From: Mytilus edulis
Lineage: Eukaryota > Mollusca > Bivalvia > Mytilida > Mytilidae
Length of the DNA: 64,000 nucleotides
Reading direction: 5' to 3'
Assembly: GCF_963676685.1 (NCBI RefSeq)
Contig: NC_092354.1
Span: forward strand, 74,289,335 to 74,353,334
A program made the position numbers and the translations under genes. Within the stretch, counting starts at the first letter, position 1; each line of letters starts with the position of its first letter. This document shows, one piece after another, positions 10,924-22,122 of the stretch. The notes under the pieces were generated by a model. The model did no database searches and was not told the origin of the DNA. It saw only the letters and a program-made list of their open reading frames with translations.

Positions 10924-11052
10924 ATGGATATTTCATCGACAGATCCATGCGTATTGTGATCACCGGATTTTTACGAGAAAGGTCACGCTGAGTTAATTGC
11001 ATACGGAAAATATATCGGCGAATTGTTTACTGGAATCAAACAATTTAAATAG
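10924..11052 (+). pseudogene. Short ORF remnant after second 1 kb repeat, in-frame TGA
   Basis: An ATG lies 6 bp after the end of the repeat, the same spacing as ORF1 in the first copy. It reads MDISSTDPCVL, then TGA, then 30 more open codons starting SPDFYEKGHAELIAYG and ending at TAG. The residues after the stop are not low-complexity, so it may be a broken first exon or ORF1 start of a relative sharing the leader. No family recognised. Confidence 0.35.
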
Positions 11053-11323
11053 TAAATTTCTTCTTAATTTGGACAAATTATAGAATTTTCTTGGGAAAAA
11101 AGTATATGTAAATAAGTTTTATAATGAAAACTAGCCTTTTAGATATAAAAACATCTGCATCATTTTTTATTTTTTTTATTTTGAAGTTTTATTTGTCTTT
11201 TTAAGGGTGTAAAGATTATTTCAGAGCATTATAATATCAGGCGTGTACAAGGCATGACTTTAGTACTTGACAGTTTTTTTTATATTATACCTCCGTATGT
11301 TTATAATACATAAAAAAAGAACG
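11053..11323. other. AT-rich spacer, no gene seen
   Basis: Poly-T-rich stretch between the LINE-derived repeat and the DIRS-like element, with no recognised feature. Confidence 0.4.
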
Positions 11324-11433
11324 TTAAATTCTCCCTCATAAATTCGTCCGAATTTAAAACATTTCTAATCTACATCTACATGGCGAAATAAGAGGCAAGT
11401 CAAAATGTAGGTTTGGTTTGCTCGCAGTAACTT
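11324..11433 (-). repeat. DIRS split repeat B2
   Basis: Contains AATTCTCCCTCATAAATTCG through TTTGCTCGCAGTAACTT. It matches 11804-11912 with a few changes (CTACATCTACATGG against CTATCTACTTGG). It forms the distal end of the B1-A2-B2 arrangement. Confidence 0.8.
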
Positions 11434-11551
11434 TCTTATTTTCTGTGCGATACAACATATAATTATGATAATAAGACATTACAAATATATCCCAGCAAAT
11501 ACACATCTAGCTATTCTAAACTAAATCATTATAAATAAATAAAAATAATAT

Positions 11552-11792
11552 ACTATGCAGAACGTGTTGTTACTTTGAAGTTACTGTGAGAACCTCGATA
11601 CAAATTATCCAAGTATCGGACTTATATACCCCACCCGTATTCCCGCCTATGAAATGCTCGTGCAGTACTCACTAAAGACTTATGTATAGATACTATCCAA
11701 CCAGTTCTTCAAACTTGTTTTACAAACTTGTTCTACAAACCACAGTTAATAAAGATAGAAATAGATAAGGGAAAACCCAAAATATAACGGAA
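11552..11792 (-). repeat. DIRS split repeat A2
   Basis: Begins ACTATGCAGAACGTGTTG on the plus strand and matches the central part of A1 (16497-16710) and of the internal copy (13188-13405). It carries a longer CAACCAGTTCTTCAAACTTG segment than the other two. It ends where B1 begins. Confidence 0.85.
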
Positions 11793-11803
11793 TAGAAATA
11801 CAT

Positions 11804-11912
11804 TTAAATTCTCCCTCATAAATTCGTCCGAATTTAAAACATTTATAATCTATCTACTTGGCGAAATAAGAGGCAAGTCAAAATGTAGGTTTGGTTTGCT
11901 CGCAGTAACTTC
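11804..11912 (-). repeat. DIRS split repeat B1
   Basis: Paired with B2 at 11324-11433. It lies just downstream (minus strand) of the tyrosine recombinase stop codon, the expected place for B1 in PAT/Ngaro elements. Confidence 0.8.
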
Positions 11913-11956
11913 GATATAACAAAGGAAAAAATAAAAACAAAAATTTTGTATGAGGA

Positions 11957-12989
11957 TTATATACCAAGATTCAGAGAGACAGCCATCTGAGATTTTAAAG
12001 TGTCTTTTATATACCCATCTTTAGCTTTATCAGAAGCCCATCTACCATGAGCTTTAAGTAACCTATCAGATACGCCTCGATTTGCGCCAGTGGATGCACC
12101 ACCACTTCTTAAACTATGGAGCCCAAACTTGGACTTATCTATATCAATGTCTGTCAAACTCTCTAACAAAATCTCCCTAGCTCTAGTATATGACAATGGA
12201 TTATTAATACTGCATAATTTATAAACAGCTTTTGATTTTAAGTAAGAAAGCGCCCTAGAAATATAATTATCTGAATGCAAATTCAACTTAGCTAAATCGA
12301 TGTACCTTTTCAACCAAAGAACTGGACACAAATCTGTACCTGTAGCAGCTATAATAACAGAATTACCCCTTCTATATAAATCAGTTTTACTTTTCTCAAC
12401 ACAAATTTTTATATAACTGTCATAAAATTCAATATTGCTCATCTTGATATTGGCCAATTCGCTATACTTCAAAAACCCAGAAAAAACCTAATAGAAATAA
12501 AACTACCACTCTCAGTTTCTTAAGATCAGAAGAATCTCCAAATTTCAAAACAATTCTATTTAATATATCAGGCGTAATTGGCTCTTTTTTAATTATAGGT
12601 TTGCTTAACAGTCTCCTACCACCTTCGTAAATAAGACCTAGAAATTTATCTGAACAAGGATTATGTTTGAAATGAAAATCATGGAACCATTTATTTGCAT
12701 AAAAACTAGAATCTAAATTTGCGACACTGGATCCCTGTTGAATAAGTCCACCTAAATACAGCGAAACTGTTGTGATGGTCGCAGGTAAACACTCAAGCGA
12801 ACATGTATTACACCACTTTTCAAACTTCTTAAAATGGCACGTGTATTTCTTAATGGTAGCACTGGATCTCGCTGATTCAACGAAAGACGGCAAATCTCGA
12901 ATGACACTGGCGAGTCTCGAATCATTAGTATAGGTCTCAAATTGTTTCCATTGATCTGGAAAACAAATAATATAATGAATACTAAGCAA
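11957..12989 (-). pseudogene. Tyrosine recombinase (DIRS), frameshifted
   Basis: Two overlapping frames, 12989-12462 and 12472-11957, make one recombinase split near 12465 in the run FLLGFF/FLKYSEL. The N-terminal part (FVESARSSATIKKYTCHFKKF) resembles the SAM-like core-binding domain. The C-terminal part shows HSLRSGGAST (box II H-x-x-R), then HGRW and GYI, the H/W and nucleophile Tyr region. The box I segment, normally FLRxSEL, reads FLKYSEL, so the catalytic Arg is Lys. Upstream, GAGGTAAAA near 13061-13052 and TTTTCCAG near 12956 look like a donor and acceptor, so the first exon may lie in the internal A copy. The role was integration of circular element DNA. Confidence 0.85.
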
Positions 12990-13109
12990 AAATTGTTTAA
13001 TATGAATTTACGTATATAATACATGTAACAAAACAAACATTGCGGCATTTTACCTCGCAATTCATATTTATAAACTGTGGCATTCAACCATCACAGTATA
13101 AAAGTTCAT

Positions 13110-13664
13110 CCCCATCGGTAGTCAACTCTGTATCATGATGATCTTCACCAGTAGCGTTATGGTCTTGTTCAGAACCTGTGTCGGACATACTATGCAGAAC
13201 GTGTTGTTACTTTGAAGTTACTGTGAGAACCTCGATACAAATTATCCAAGTATCGGACTTATATACCCCACCCGTATTCCCGCCTATGAAATACTCGTGC
13301 AGTACTCACTAAAGACTTATATATAGATACTATACAAACTTGTTCTACAAGCCACAGTTACTAAAGATAGAAATAGATAAGGGAAAAACCCAAATATAGC
13401 GGAATAGAAATAAATGGATATTTGTGCTATTTCATTCCACAGTTTATTTGCTAGTCAATAGTTTAAAAGAATATTACCCCGATTAATAGTTTTATTAACA
13501 CTAGTATTCAAGTACAGCTTTGGCTTTGGGTGTGCTTGACTTTGGATTGTATTTAATTTAAATTTGTGTAGGACTCTTTGTAAACAATAAATGGTGGCAT
13601 GAACATAATACTTGTAAGTGAGTTAAATTTTACAATGAAAATCTGTAATAGATCATACTAACTA
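13110..13664 (-). repeat. Internal copy of DIRS 5' repeat A
   Basis: Nearly identical to 16419-16973 over 555 bp, including the gag start and its first 26 codons (MSDTGSEQDHNATGEDHHDT...). After that the frame reads DELLYCDG and stops. Placed between RNase H and the recombinase, it makes the downstream part look like an internally deleted element with its own 5' end. Confidence 0.9.
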
Positions 13665-13793
13665 AAGCAATTTCATACAAAAGTTATACACACATATTAT
13701 ATCTTAACTGCGGCATTCACTCTTCGCAGAAAGAACTATACTATAAATTGAAACGTTTTCTACAGCTAAAACTGTCCAATATACATCACAGTG

Positions 13794-15618
13794 TTAATAT
13801 CTAGAGAAATCTAGTAGCAATACATATACATTGCTGTTAAAAGGTTTCTGTGCGAATATACTATTCTCTTGCGAACCTTTTGTGAAAAAGTTCATAGGTT
13901 TTACATACTCTCTAAAATCTATAACAAAATCTTTAAATTGGTCTGTAAATCTATTGACTAAAATAGGCCAAAACAATGCTGATTTCCATGAGCTCCACAT
14001 AACTGCATATGATTTAAACACTTACTAACTAAATGGACTGGAGAAACTAACCAGTTATTATGGCCAGACCAATCATATGCGAAAGCATCCACCCCGAGGT
14101 ATCCGGTGTAAAGTATTTAGAATTAAAAAAATTCTACTTTACTATTTTTAGAATCCGCAAAACGATCACACGTGAATGGCCCCACAATGAACTAAAATAC
14201 GTAAAAATATGCGTTGAAACGCCCCAATCATCATAATCAAAGCTTTTACTTAGATAGTCTGCGTAATAATTCTCATCTCTGGGAATTCATTCAAGTTCTA
14301 AGAAAATATCACAAGATAAACAAATGTGGAATATACTTAAAGCGATTTCCTGCAACTCCATTTTCATGCTACCCTTTTTAACAATATGTACAACGTTTTG
14401 GTTATCAGTATACAACTTGACAAATTTTCCTGCTAATTCAGACTTAAAACATGAAATATTGTTTTCTACAGTTTTAGCTCTCTCCATGTAGAACTTTTGT
14501 CTCGATCAAGACAATCTTGAAAACATAAAATGTACAATTTTGTTATCATTTGAAATGAACCCTGCACCAGCGTACTGACTAGCATCAGTAAATATTACAC
14601 GCTGAGGCATTCTATTCATAGGTACAATTCGTTTGAAAGACAATGACTCGCACTCAAAATACCAAAACTTTAACTCTTCTAAAATATAATCATTTACTAG
14701 AATTTTCTCATCCCATGAATTTCTACAACATACTAACATATGCATGTGCTTTGTCATTATCTGGCAAACATTACCAAGTGCGGGAATCATGGATATAATT
14801 TTTCCGCATATTTTTGCTACATGCATGTTTCGACAAGTAAAATGCGTATTACCTTCAACTAAATTAGAAATAGCCTCTTTTAAGGTTCTTAATTTTTTGG
14901 TCGACATTTCTGAAGTACAATCTTTAAAATTCCAAACAAAACCCAACCATTCAATCACTTGGACTGGTTCCCATACACTCTTTTCTGTATTAGCAATAAA
15001 ACCGGAAAGCAGTAAATCTTTTTCGACTATTTTTGATATTTTTGAACAAGTTTCAAAATTTTCTGCAATTCCCATACCGTCGTCTAAATAAACTACCATA
15101 GGGAATCCTAATGATCTCCAATATTTAACTAAAACACGTACAGTCTTTGTAAATACATGACCAGCCGATGAAAGTCCAAAAGGTAAAACTGTAAAATTAA
15201 AATATCTAGCCGTATCGCCATATTTCCAAGAGAATCCCAAATATTTTTGATGATCGGGGTTAATGTCCAAATGATGGTAACCCGACTTTATATCAAACTT
15301 AAACCCGAAACTGTTAGAATTGACAAAAGTTAAAGCTTCTTTTACTCCTTCGAATTTTACTTTCTGTTTTTCAACAAATTTATTAATATGTCTTAAATCT
15401 AAAACTAATCTTTCTTTTCCTGACCTATTAACTGAAACAGTAAGTGGATTAACCACACATGTGCATTTAACTTCTGTTATACAATGTTTTGATAAAAGTT
15501 CCTGAATAGAATTTTCAACAAACTCTGAATGCTGTAAGGCTGATCTATTATTTTTGAGAAAAACAGAAGGTGGATCACTCAAAAATAGAATTCTATAACC
15601 AAAATCAATAACGTTCAT
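13794..15618 (-). pseudogene. DIRS reverse transcriptase/RNase H, broken
   Basis: The main frame, 15618-14506, gives 370 residues with DIRS-type RT motifs: RLVLDLRHINKF, FKFDIKSGYHH, LPFGLSSAGHVFT, VVYLDDGMG (catalytic YLDD), EWLGFVWNF, and VIFTDASQYAGAGFIS opening RNase H. The frame breaks near 14500. It resumes at 14487-14287 (GKFVKLYTDNQNVVHIV, holding the TDN of RNase H), breaks again near 14290, and continues in shifted frames through DENYYADYLSK and WGHSRVIV-type sequence to 13794 (MWSSWKSALFWP), the conserved region following RNase H in DIRS and Ngaro polyproteins. At least two or three frameshifts make it non-functional. Confidence 0.88.
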
Positions 15619-16497
15619 AATAAAATCATTAGCATGAAGTACATTTTTCCAATATGATGAATGTTTTTTTTCAAATTGCCTTTAACATTTACAAAATTTT
15701 TGCCAGATTTTTTCTCATAATTGTTACCAAATTCAAATAAATACTCAACTTCGTCAGTTTCTGTGCTGTTACTGTGTCTTTCCTGTGTGTTGATCCTGCT
15801 GGAACTTTGGTGCACTAAAAGTGGCTGTAGGGGTACTTTTTTGGGGACAGTTCCGTGCGAAATGCCCGGGTTGATTGCAGTAGAAGCACTTGTATGTTTC
15901 TTTGACTCGGTCTGTATCACCGACTTGGCTAAGGCCACGAAAAAAAGCTTTTGGAATTAAATTTTCCTCGACTGGAACTACTGTTTGCAGCATCGGGTTT
16001 ATTGTACGGCTTATAGTTTCTTTTTCTAGCAGCCCTAGAAATAGCAGCGCGTAAATCACTAGCATCTTCTTTATTTTCTGCCAACGGACTACCCAAATAT
16101 TCCTTTACTGTGTCCCAACCGTGTTTATCAGCTATCTTAAGGATCTTATTCCGCTTTCGAAGTACTTCTTTCTCCTCGGAAAGGATACTACTAACTTCTG
16201 TAACGTTGCCCAACTTTATACAGCTTTCAATGGCGGAAAGTTTATCCAAGCGTTCGGAATTAAACGAATGTTGAATAATTTGCTCTTGAATGTGAATTCT
16301 GTTTGTTCGACACCGGTTGCCTTAATACTTTTGCCAAACCGAGCTTCAAAAGGGTTAATCATCGACTCTTTCTGTTTCTCTAATGCGTTGTTTAAAGCTG
16401 AAGTGAAAAGCGAAATGGCCCCATCGGTAGTCAACTCTGTATCATGATGATCTTCACCAGTAGCGTTATGGTCTTGTTCAGAACCTGTGTCGGACAT
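15615..16497 (-). pseudogene. DIRS gag with zinc knuckle, frameshifted
   Basis: Starts at 16497 (MSDTGSEQDHNATGED), inside the 5' repeat. The frame shifts near 16260 (into SERLDKLSAIESCIKLGNV) and again near 15940. The C-terminal part has C-x2-C-x4-H-x4-C (CFYCNQPGHFARNC, around 15905-15860), a retroviral-type zinc knuckle for packaging element RNA. It ends about where the RT frame begins. The frameshifts mean no full-length Gag could be made from this copy. Confidence 0.85.
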
Positions 16498-16973
16498 ACT
16501 ATGCAGAACGTGTTGTTACTTTGAAGTTACTGTGAGAACCTCGATACAAATTATCCAAGTATCGGACTTATATACCCCACCCGTATTCCCGCCTATGAAA
16601 TACTCGTGCAGTACTCACTAAAGACTTATATATAGATACTATACAAACTTGTTCTACAAGCCACAGTTACTAAAGATAGAAATAGATAAGGGAAAAACCC
16701 AAATATAGCGGAATAGAAATAAATGGATATTTGTGCTATTTCATTCCACAGTTTATTTGCTAGTCAATAGTTTAAAAGAATATTACCCCGATTAATAGTT
16801 TTATTAACACTAGTATTCAAGTACAGCTTTGGCTTTGGGTGTGCTTGACTTTGGATTGTATTTAATTTAAATTTGTGTAGGAATCTTTGTAAACAATAAA
16901 TGGTGGCATGAACATAATACTTGTAAGTGAGTTAAATTTTACAATGAAAATCTGTAATAGATCAAACTAACTA
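16419..16973 (-). repeat. DIRS 5' repeat A1
   Basis: 555 bp, running from inside gag codon 26 to the element's outer end (TAGTTAGTTTGATC on the minus strand). It should contain the promoter of the element. It matches 13110-13664 over the whole length and A2 over its middle part. Confidence 0.85.
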
Positions 16974-17110
16974 GTCCCTTTTCGTGGGAAAAAGTTGGTT
17001 GACCAAAAAGGGAATCACTGAAGCATGACTGGAGCGGGAGCCCCACTTTTTTTTTTAGGTCAGTCAGCGCCCTCCCCCTTATGAAAAGTTTTTGATCCGC
17101 CACTGTATGA
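16974..17110 (+). repeat. Dispersed repeat with GGATCCGCCACTG-type end
   Basis: Contains AGGGAATCACTGAAGCATGA then CTGGAGCGGG and ends TTGATCCGCCACTG. It is closely related to 40655-40822, which has both ends (GAGGCGGATTTAG ... CTGGATCCGCCACTG). The DIRS element abuts and appears to interrupt it, so the left part is missing here. Confidence 0.65.
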
Positions 17111-17850
17111 TGACTTTTCATTACAATAAATAAAGTGCATTTGCTATTTACTATCAATTCTCAGTTAACTTTAATATCGATCCACGGCGGTCATTGATAA
17201 ATTTAATAGACCCTCTCTATTTACAAAAATGTAATAAACTCTGTGACCGTCATGGACAGTAAACTTGAAAATGATAGCAGAAAGCAATACATTTTTTCAT
17301 GTATGTTAGTATACAAAAAAAAAAAAAAAAAACGCAAACCGGAAGTCTAGTCTGGCTTAAAAATCCGTCCAAAAACGAAAATAATATCCGGACACCTTTT
17401 TTTTTCGTTTTTCTCCAAAAATAACCCAAACTGAATAATCGTACGCGTACGAATGGATGACAAATGCGACTATGCATAGTTCCTATAGGACACAGAGGCA
17501 TGATGATTAATTTATTGTGGTAAGAAGAGAAGGGACACACAAAATGAGGTCTTCTCGTTTAATAGTAAAGATTTTTTCCATACTCATTTTTCATTAGACA
17601 ACAATGACTTTCTTGGCGTGCTTTAATATAAGCACATGGGAATTTTAGTGTGTTCAACTCTGAAATATCGTAAACGGTACATCTATAATCAGTATGCTTC
17701 TGCTGTCGTAATTTCAAATTTACACGTTATTAAAAAAAGGATAAACTACATATTTTATGACCGTAAACAAATCAAGTTGTCTTTATTATTTGTGATTGCT
17801 TTGGCGTCGGTAATATATTTTTTTACCTTTTATGTCTGTTAACAAATGTA
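17111..17850. other. Non-coding, no gene seen
   Basis: Contains an A-run at about 17315-17332 and a short perfect palindrome around CGTACGCGTACG near 17440. No exon or RNA gene recognised. Confidence 0.4.
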
Positions 17851-17957
17851 TGAGTGTAATAGCAAGTTTGTTGTCCCTTTGATACCAACTTTTGTCATTG
17901 GCTCCTCCTCGACCAATAGTTGGTATCTTAGGGACAACAAACTTGCTAATACCCTCA
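17851..17957. repeat. Hairpin repeat (inverted repeat pair)
   Basis: The arms pair AGCAAGTTTGTTGTCCCTTT and GATACCAAC with GTTGGTATC and AGGGACAACAAACTTGCT around a ~25 bp loop. It is a small palindromic repeat or MITE remnant; no TSD identified. Confidence 0.75.
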
Positions 17958-17989
17958 TAACCAGTCAATAGGTGTAACATATTTTATAC

Positions 17990-18240
17990 CTGTAGCGTTT
18001 AGTTAACTTTTCCCCCTTTGTTAATTTTTGTTTACATATATCAGGCCATTATATATAGTTGTCTCGTTCGAATTGTTTTACATTTGTCATTTCGGGCTGT
18101 TCATAGCTGGCTTTTCGGTTTGTGCTTAGCTTTTTGTTGAAAACCGTACAATAGCCTCTTATTGCTAATTCTATGTCATTTTGTGTCTCATTGATAAACA
18201 TACAACATCTTCTTATTTTTATATTCAATAAAGTAAAATG
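17990..18240 (+). repeat. Dispersed repeat family M3, diverged copy
   Basis: Ends in GATAAACATACAACATCTTCT and includes GAATTGTTTTACATTTGTC. It is a diverged member of the family seen at 25690-25935. Confidence 0.5.
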
Positions 18241-19859
18241 CGCTGTATTTTTGTGTTCAGACTTACGGTTATCATTATGTTTAAACCAAAGGGGTTAGTT
18301 GTCTTGCGATAGCTCACTGTACGATATTTTATTGATTCGGTTTTTGAAGACCTAGCTGCAACAGAAGCATCAAGACGAGTAACAGCGGTACAGTACTATG
18401 CGTTTATTTTCGTGAGATTTTATAAGACTTTTGGCCTGTGTCAAATGAACGAATCTTAAAGGATCAGTATTTGAAATATGCGAGAAACATAAAATTTTAT
18501 ATAAGTATTGTTTATTCTAAATATCGTTCGAACGGGAATTTTGTTACGAAAAATTAAAACGCGTCATAGTTACTTTGACTTTGGTTGAGTCATATACATG
18601 TACATGTACTTAATTGGTTCACAGTTGATGCTTTACATCATCTGGCAAAAATTGTGTGCACATTCAAGATTCTATTCCAATAACTTAAAGATATAATTGC
18701 GTAAGGATACGTTCTGTACAATAAAAAGACGTCCCTTGTGGATATTGGGGCGTGCTCCTCACTTCTTAAATGAGATATAGGTTATCCATTAATATGTGCA
18801 TAGCACATTGAGTTGGCACTTGAGTCCCGAAATGAAATTGAAAATGATATGTAATATTTAAATGTGAGTATAATTTTAAATAAGATGATCTAATCACACC
18901 TTATCATGCATCATGTATTTCTATGTCAATATTATATCTTCGAGCTAAGCTGTCTGGGCAATGTCAGTCCTCCAAGCTAGACTGTCGGTGTAATATCAAA
19001 CCCACGAGCTTATGCTGTTGGGGTGACATCAAATACAAGCTGTATGTGATCTAGGCTTTCTGGAGAATATCAGACTCTCGAATGGTATTAACCCTCGAGC
19101 AAAGCTGTTGTGTGAAATACGAGTGTCTTACAGTAGTATACTCTAATCAATATGTCAGTAGACTTATGTCAGCACTTAAATAAGGGAACAACCATCTAAC
19201 TTCAAGTGGGATTATGTTTTTTTTTAGTCAGTATAGTCAGAACACTATAAGGTTTGGGGAACATCTGGATTTTCAAAATATTTTGTTTCGTTCTCTGCTT
19301 GATCAGAATATTTATTTTTCAACAATTTGGGAATCAGAATACTTGTTTAGGAAAAAACATACCCCTTTGAAGTTACATGGTCGTTACCTAAGATATAGTT
19401 CAAGTACTAATTGTTGCAAAATAGTGGATACATTGTATGTTCTATCACTTTTTAAATGATTACTTTAAATTATGTTGACATATAAGAAATCTGAATGAGT
19501 TATAATATTTACATTATGATTTATAGTGTTGATCTATAAGAAGTAAATACACAAAGCTTGTCTACTAGACGTAAAGTAAACAACAATCAATCAATTAATA
19601 CACACAACTTGTAGTGGTTTAAGTTTAAATGGGATTATATGTTTATAATACCCATATAACTTTCTTATTAGTTAAGAATTATGTTACCAAAAAGTTACAA
19701 GCACTCTCCCTCTTTTTAAACCATTAGTTAGTTAATGTATACAGTATAATTAGTAATGCAAATAAAAGAAAGCAATGCTAATTTGATGACTATTAAAACA
19801 ACTAAAATGTGCTGAAGAGATCTCAACCTATGCTATTGTTGGATTTGAAGATAAATAAT
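18241..19859. other. Non-coding with weak degenerate tandem repeat
   Basis: Around 18940-19110 a loose ~33-48 bp motif recurs (CGAGCTAAGCTGTCTGGG, CAAGCTAGACTGTCGGTG, CGAGCTTATGCTGTTGGGG, CGAGCAAAGCTGTTG). The frame at 19214-19459 shows no recognisable domain and was not called as a gene. Confidence 0.35.
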
Positions 19860-20915
19860 GTTGATACATTGAAATTGAAACCATTACTTATAGATTATCC
19901 TTGATCATCTCAACGAGATTGATCGCTTGAGCCGGTACGGTTAAAGTGAGAAAAGCAATTGAGTTAAGATGACCATGATAATCTGTTTATCGTTATTATA
20001 CGTATGAAGACATTGTTATTTACATTGACAACGAGCTCGTGCTACCTTAGTTTCTAGTGATATTTTTTCTTATCATGCACCTGCGTAAAAGAGGGCCGAA
20101 AGATACCAGTCAAACTCATAAATTGACAACTCCATGGCTACAAAGTACATAAATTTTACAGTTCGATAACATTCAAAAATATTAGGAGGCTATGAAAGGA
20201 TTAACAAATTAATGTATATTACCCAGATAGATCATTAAATATTTCATCGGCGGGCAGATAAACGAACGTTTATTGACTGCTTCCGAAATGTTATCACATG
20301 CCTTTCCGTTAATGTCCGTGACGTTTATCACATGCAACTTTGTGCAATTCTGGAAACTTGTTTGTAATCGTGTCAGGCTGTGTTTGTCGAGTGTTTTAAA
20401 ACGACAATACAGTGCGGAAAACCGCAAGTGATTTAAGACTTTTTCACAAAATGGTTGAGAAGCAACAATGAATTAGGATTACACGTGATTTGAAAGACAT
20501 CAAAATTTTGAGTAGATTTCTAGACCGGTACCAGCCTTTACAACTTTAGGTATAAATGATATGCCAGAAATTGACAATGACAATTATAAAGGAAAAACTA
20601 TACACATGTTACCGGGGGCAACCGGCACAGGAATGATGACAATACATTTTTAACCTAAGAACATGATAATGGTTGTGACATTTTAAATAAAATTCTTGTA
20701 ATACCAATAAAGACAATCAAAGTTCATTTGGAATCATACCACATCTTTTTATTATTTATATGACTTATAGATTATCTTTGAGATGACCAATGCTAATCTG
20801 TTTATCGCTATTTTACCCATGACGACGTTGTTAATTTCACGCACGTGCGCCCTTAGTTTCTAGCGACATCACTCTACTGTGCTGAGAAAGGAAAGTATCA
20901 GTCAGTAAGAAAATT
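19860..20915. repeat. Two diverged direct copies of a dispersed repeat
   Basis: The blocks at 19890-20130 and 20760-20915 share TAGATTATC...TTGA, AATCTGTTTATCG, CTTAGTTTCTAG and GAAAG-TATCAGTCA in the same order. Between them lies AT-rich DNA without a convincing gene. Confidence 0.5.
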
Positions 20916-21201
20916 TTAGTAAAATAGCGGGAATTCAACGAAATATATTTTTTATGATATATGATTCCTGCAGGTAGAATGACGGTGGAACAAATAAAAC
21001 AATATGTGTCGGATTACTTTTCACTTGGTCACGTACTATGTTAGTTGTAAAACTTTTTAACAAGAGCACCCCATAAATTTTGACATAACAGTGAAAAAGT
21101 AATAAACTTGATATTTGAAGATTTTCAGTGCAGATAAACATTTGCCGTCTATTTAACTGTAAGACAAACATATTCCTAATGCAGCGAATAGAAAAAATGA
21201 A

Positions 21202-21380
21202 ATGTCTTAGTCATTCGTCACAACTCGGCCGTTTCCGTACCTTAGATGGAGGGAGTAGCGGATGCACCCCGAGAATTGCCGATAGATGCTTTTAGTCATT
21301 CGTCACAACTCGCCCGATTCCGTACTTTAGAAGGAGACTACCGGATTCCACCGATGATTGCCGACAGATGTCTTAGTGTG
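21202..21380 (+). repeat. Tandem duplication, ~90 bp unit x2
   Basis: TAGTCATTCGTCACAACTCG followed by SCCGWTTCCGTAC, then GATGCACCCCGAGAATTGCC or its variant, occurs twice in direct order, with ~15-20% divergence. Confidence 0.65.
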
Positions 21381-21625
21381 ATATATGGTTTCCTACCTAA
21401 AGAAATGTATTGAGAAATAGTTGTTGATCATTCCTTAGTTAAAAATCAACAAATTGTTTGTCTTTTTTTCAAAATTGCGTTCACCAAGGAAACGGATTAA
21501 ACTGTGTTTAACAATAGGAAGTTTGGTATGTTTATTTAAATTACTTTTGTTTTGTTTGATTTGATTGGTTACTCATTCGCGTATATTGTATTTTTTCCGA
21601 TTTTTTTGGGAGCAAATACCACTAT

Positions 21626-22035
21626 CACTGGGGTAAAGCTGATGACCGTAACTGCATTCACGGTCATCCCAAGATGTCGGATGAAAAATTAGGTCAGTTT
21701 CTGTATTGTCTGTTAAAGTGTTTCTATATCATTTTCTTTACAAATCATGCATTGAAACGATGTAAATTTATAAAAGAATCACTCGAAAATCACTAACTAC
21801 CTCCGAGTAATGTGCATGAAACGGGAAATTCGATTTGAAAAAATCGTTAAGATGACCGTAAATCATAATCAAAATATTTTCAAGATGACCGTAACATAAA
21901 ACAAGGATGACCGTGATTGGTAAAAAGATGACCGTAACTTGTAAAGGATGACCGTAATTTGTAAAGACTGACTGTAATTTATATAGGACGACCGTAACTT
22001 TTATAGGATGACCATCAATTCTAAGAAATATCCGT
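21626..22035 (+). repeat. Long inverted repeat, left arm, with GATGACCGTAA array
   Basis: Outer end CACTGGGGTAAAGCTGATGA, inner end AAGAAATATCCGT. The inner half contains about eight units of GGATGACCGTAAYTTGTAAA in tandem at ~18-25 bp spacing. The whole 410 bp pairs in reverse orientation with 25039-25401. Confidence 0.8.
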
Positions 22036-22122
22036 ATTGTATTCAAAGCTTTTTTGTTGAGTTTGTCGATCTCAATAAGGGCTCGGTTAGCGGATATAAA
22101 TATGTTTCATAAATTTCTTTTT

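Larger units (their letters stand above)
11324..16973 (-). mobile_element. DIRS-order retrotransposon (PAT/Ngaro-like), decayed and rearranged
   Basis: Read on the minus strand the order is: 5' repeat A1 (16973-16419), gag with a zinc knuckle, reverse transcriptase/RNase H with YLDD, an internal second copy of A (13664-13110), tyrosine recombinase, then B1 (11912-11804), A2 (11792-11552) and B2 (11433-11324). An A1 ... B1-A2-B2 layout is the split-direct-repeat hallmark of PAT/Ngaro-type DIRS elements, which integrate through a circular DNA intermediate using a tyrosine recombinase instead of an integrase. All three genes carry frameshifts, so this copy is inactive. The internal A copy suggests two elements fused or nested. 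Confidence 0.85.

Noticed and set aside
13831-14028. Plus-strand frame opposite the DIRS polyprotein
   Set aside because: It is a shadow of the minus-strand RNase H-adjacent region.
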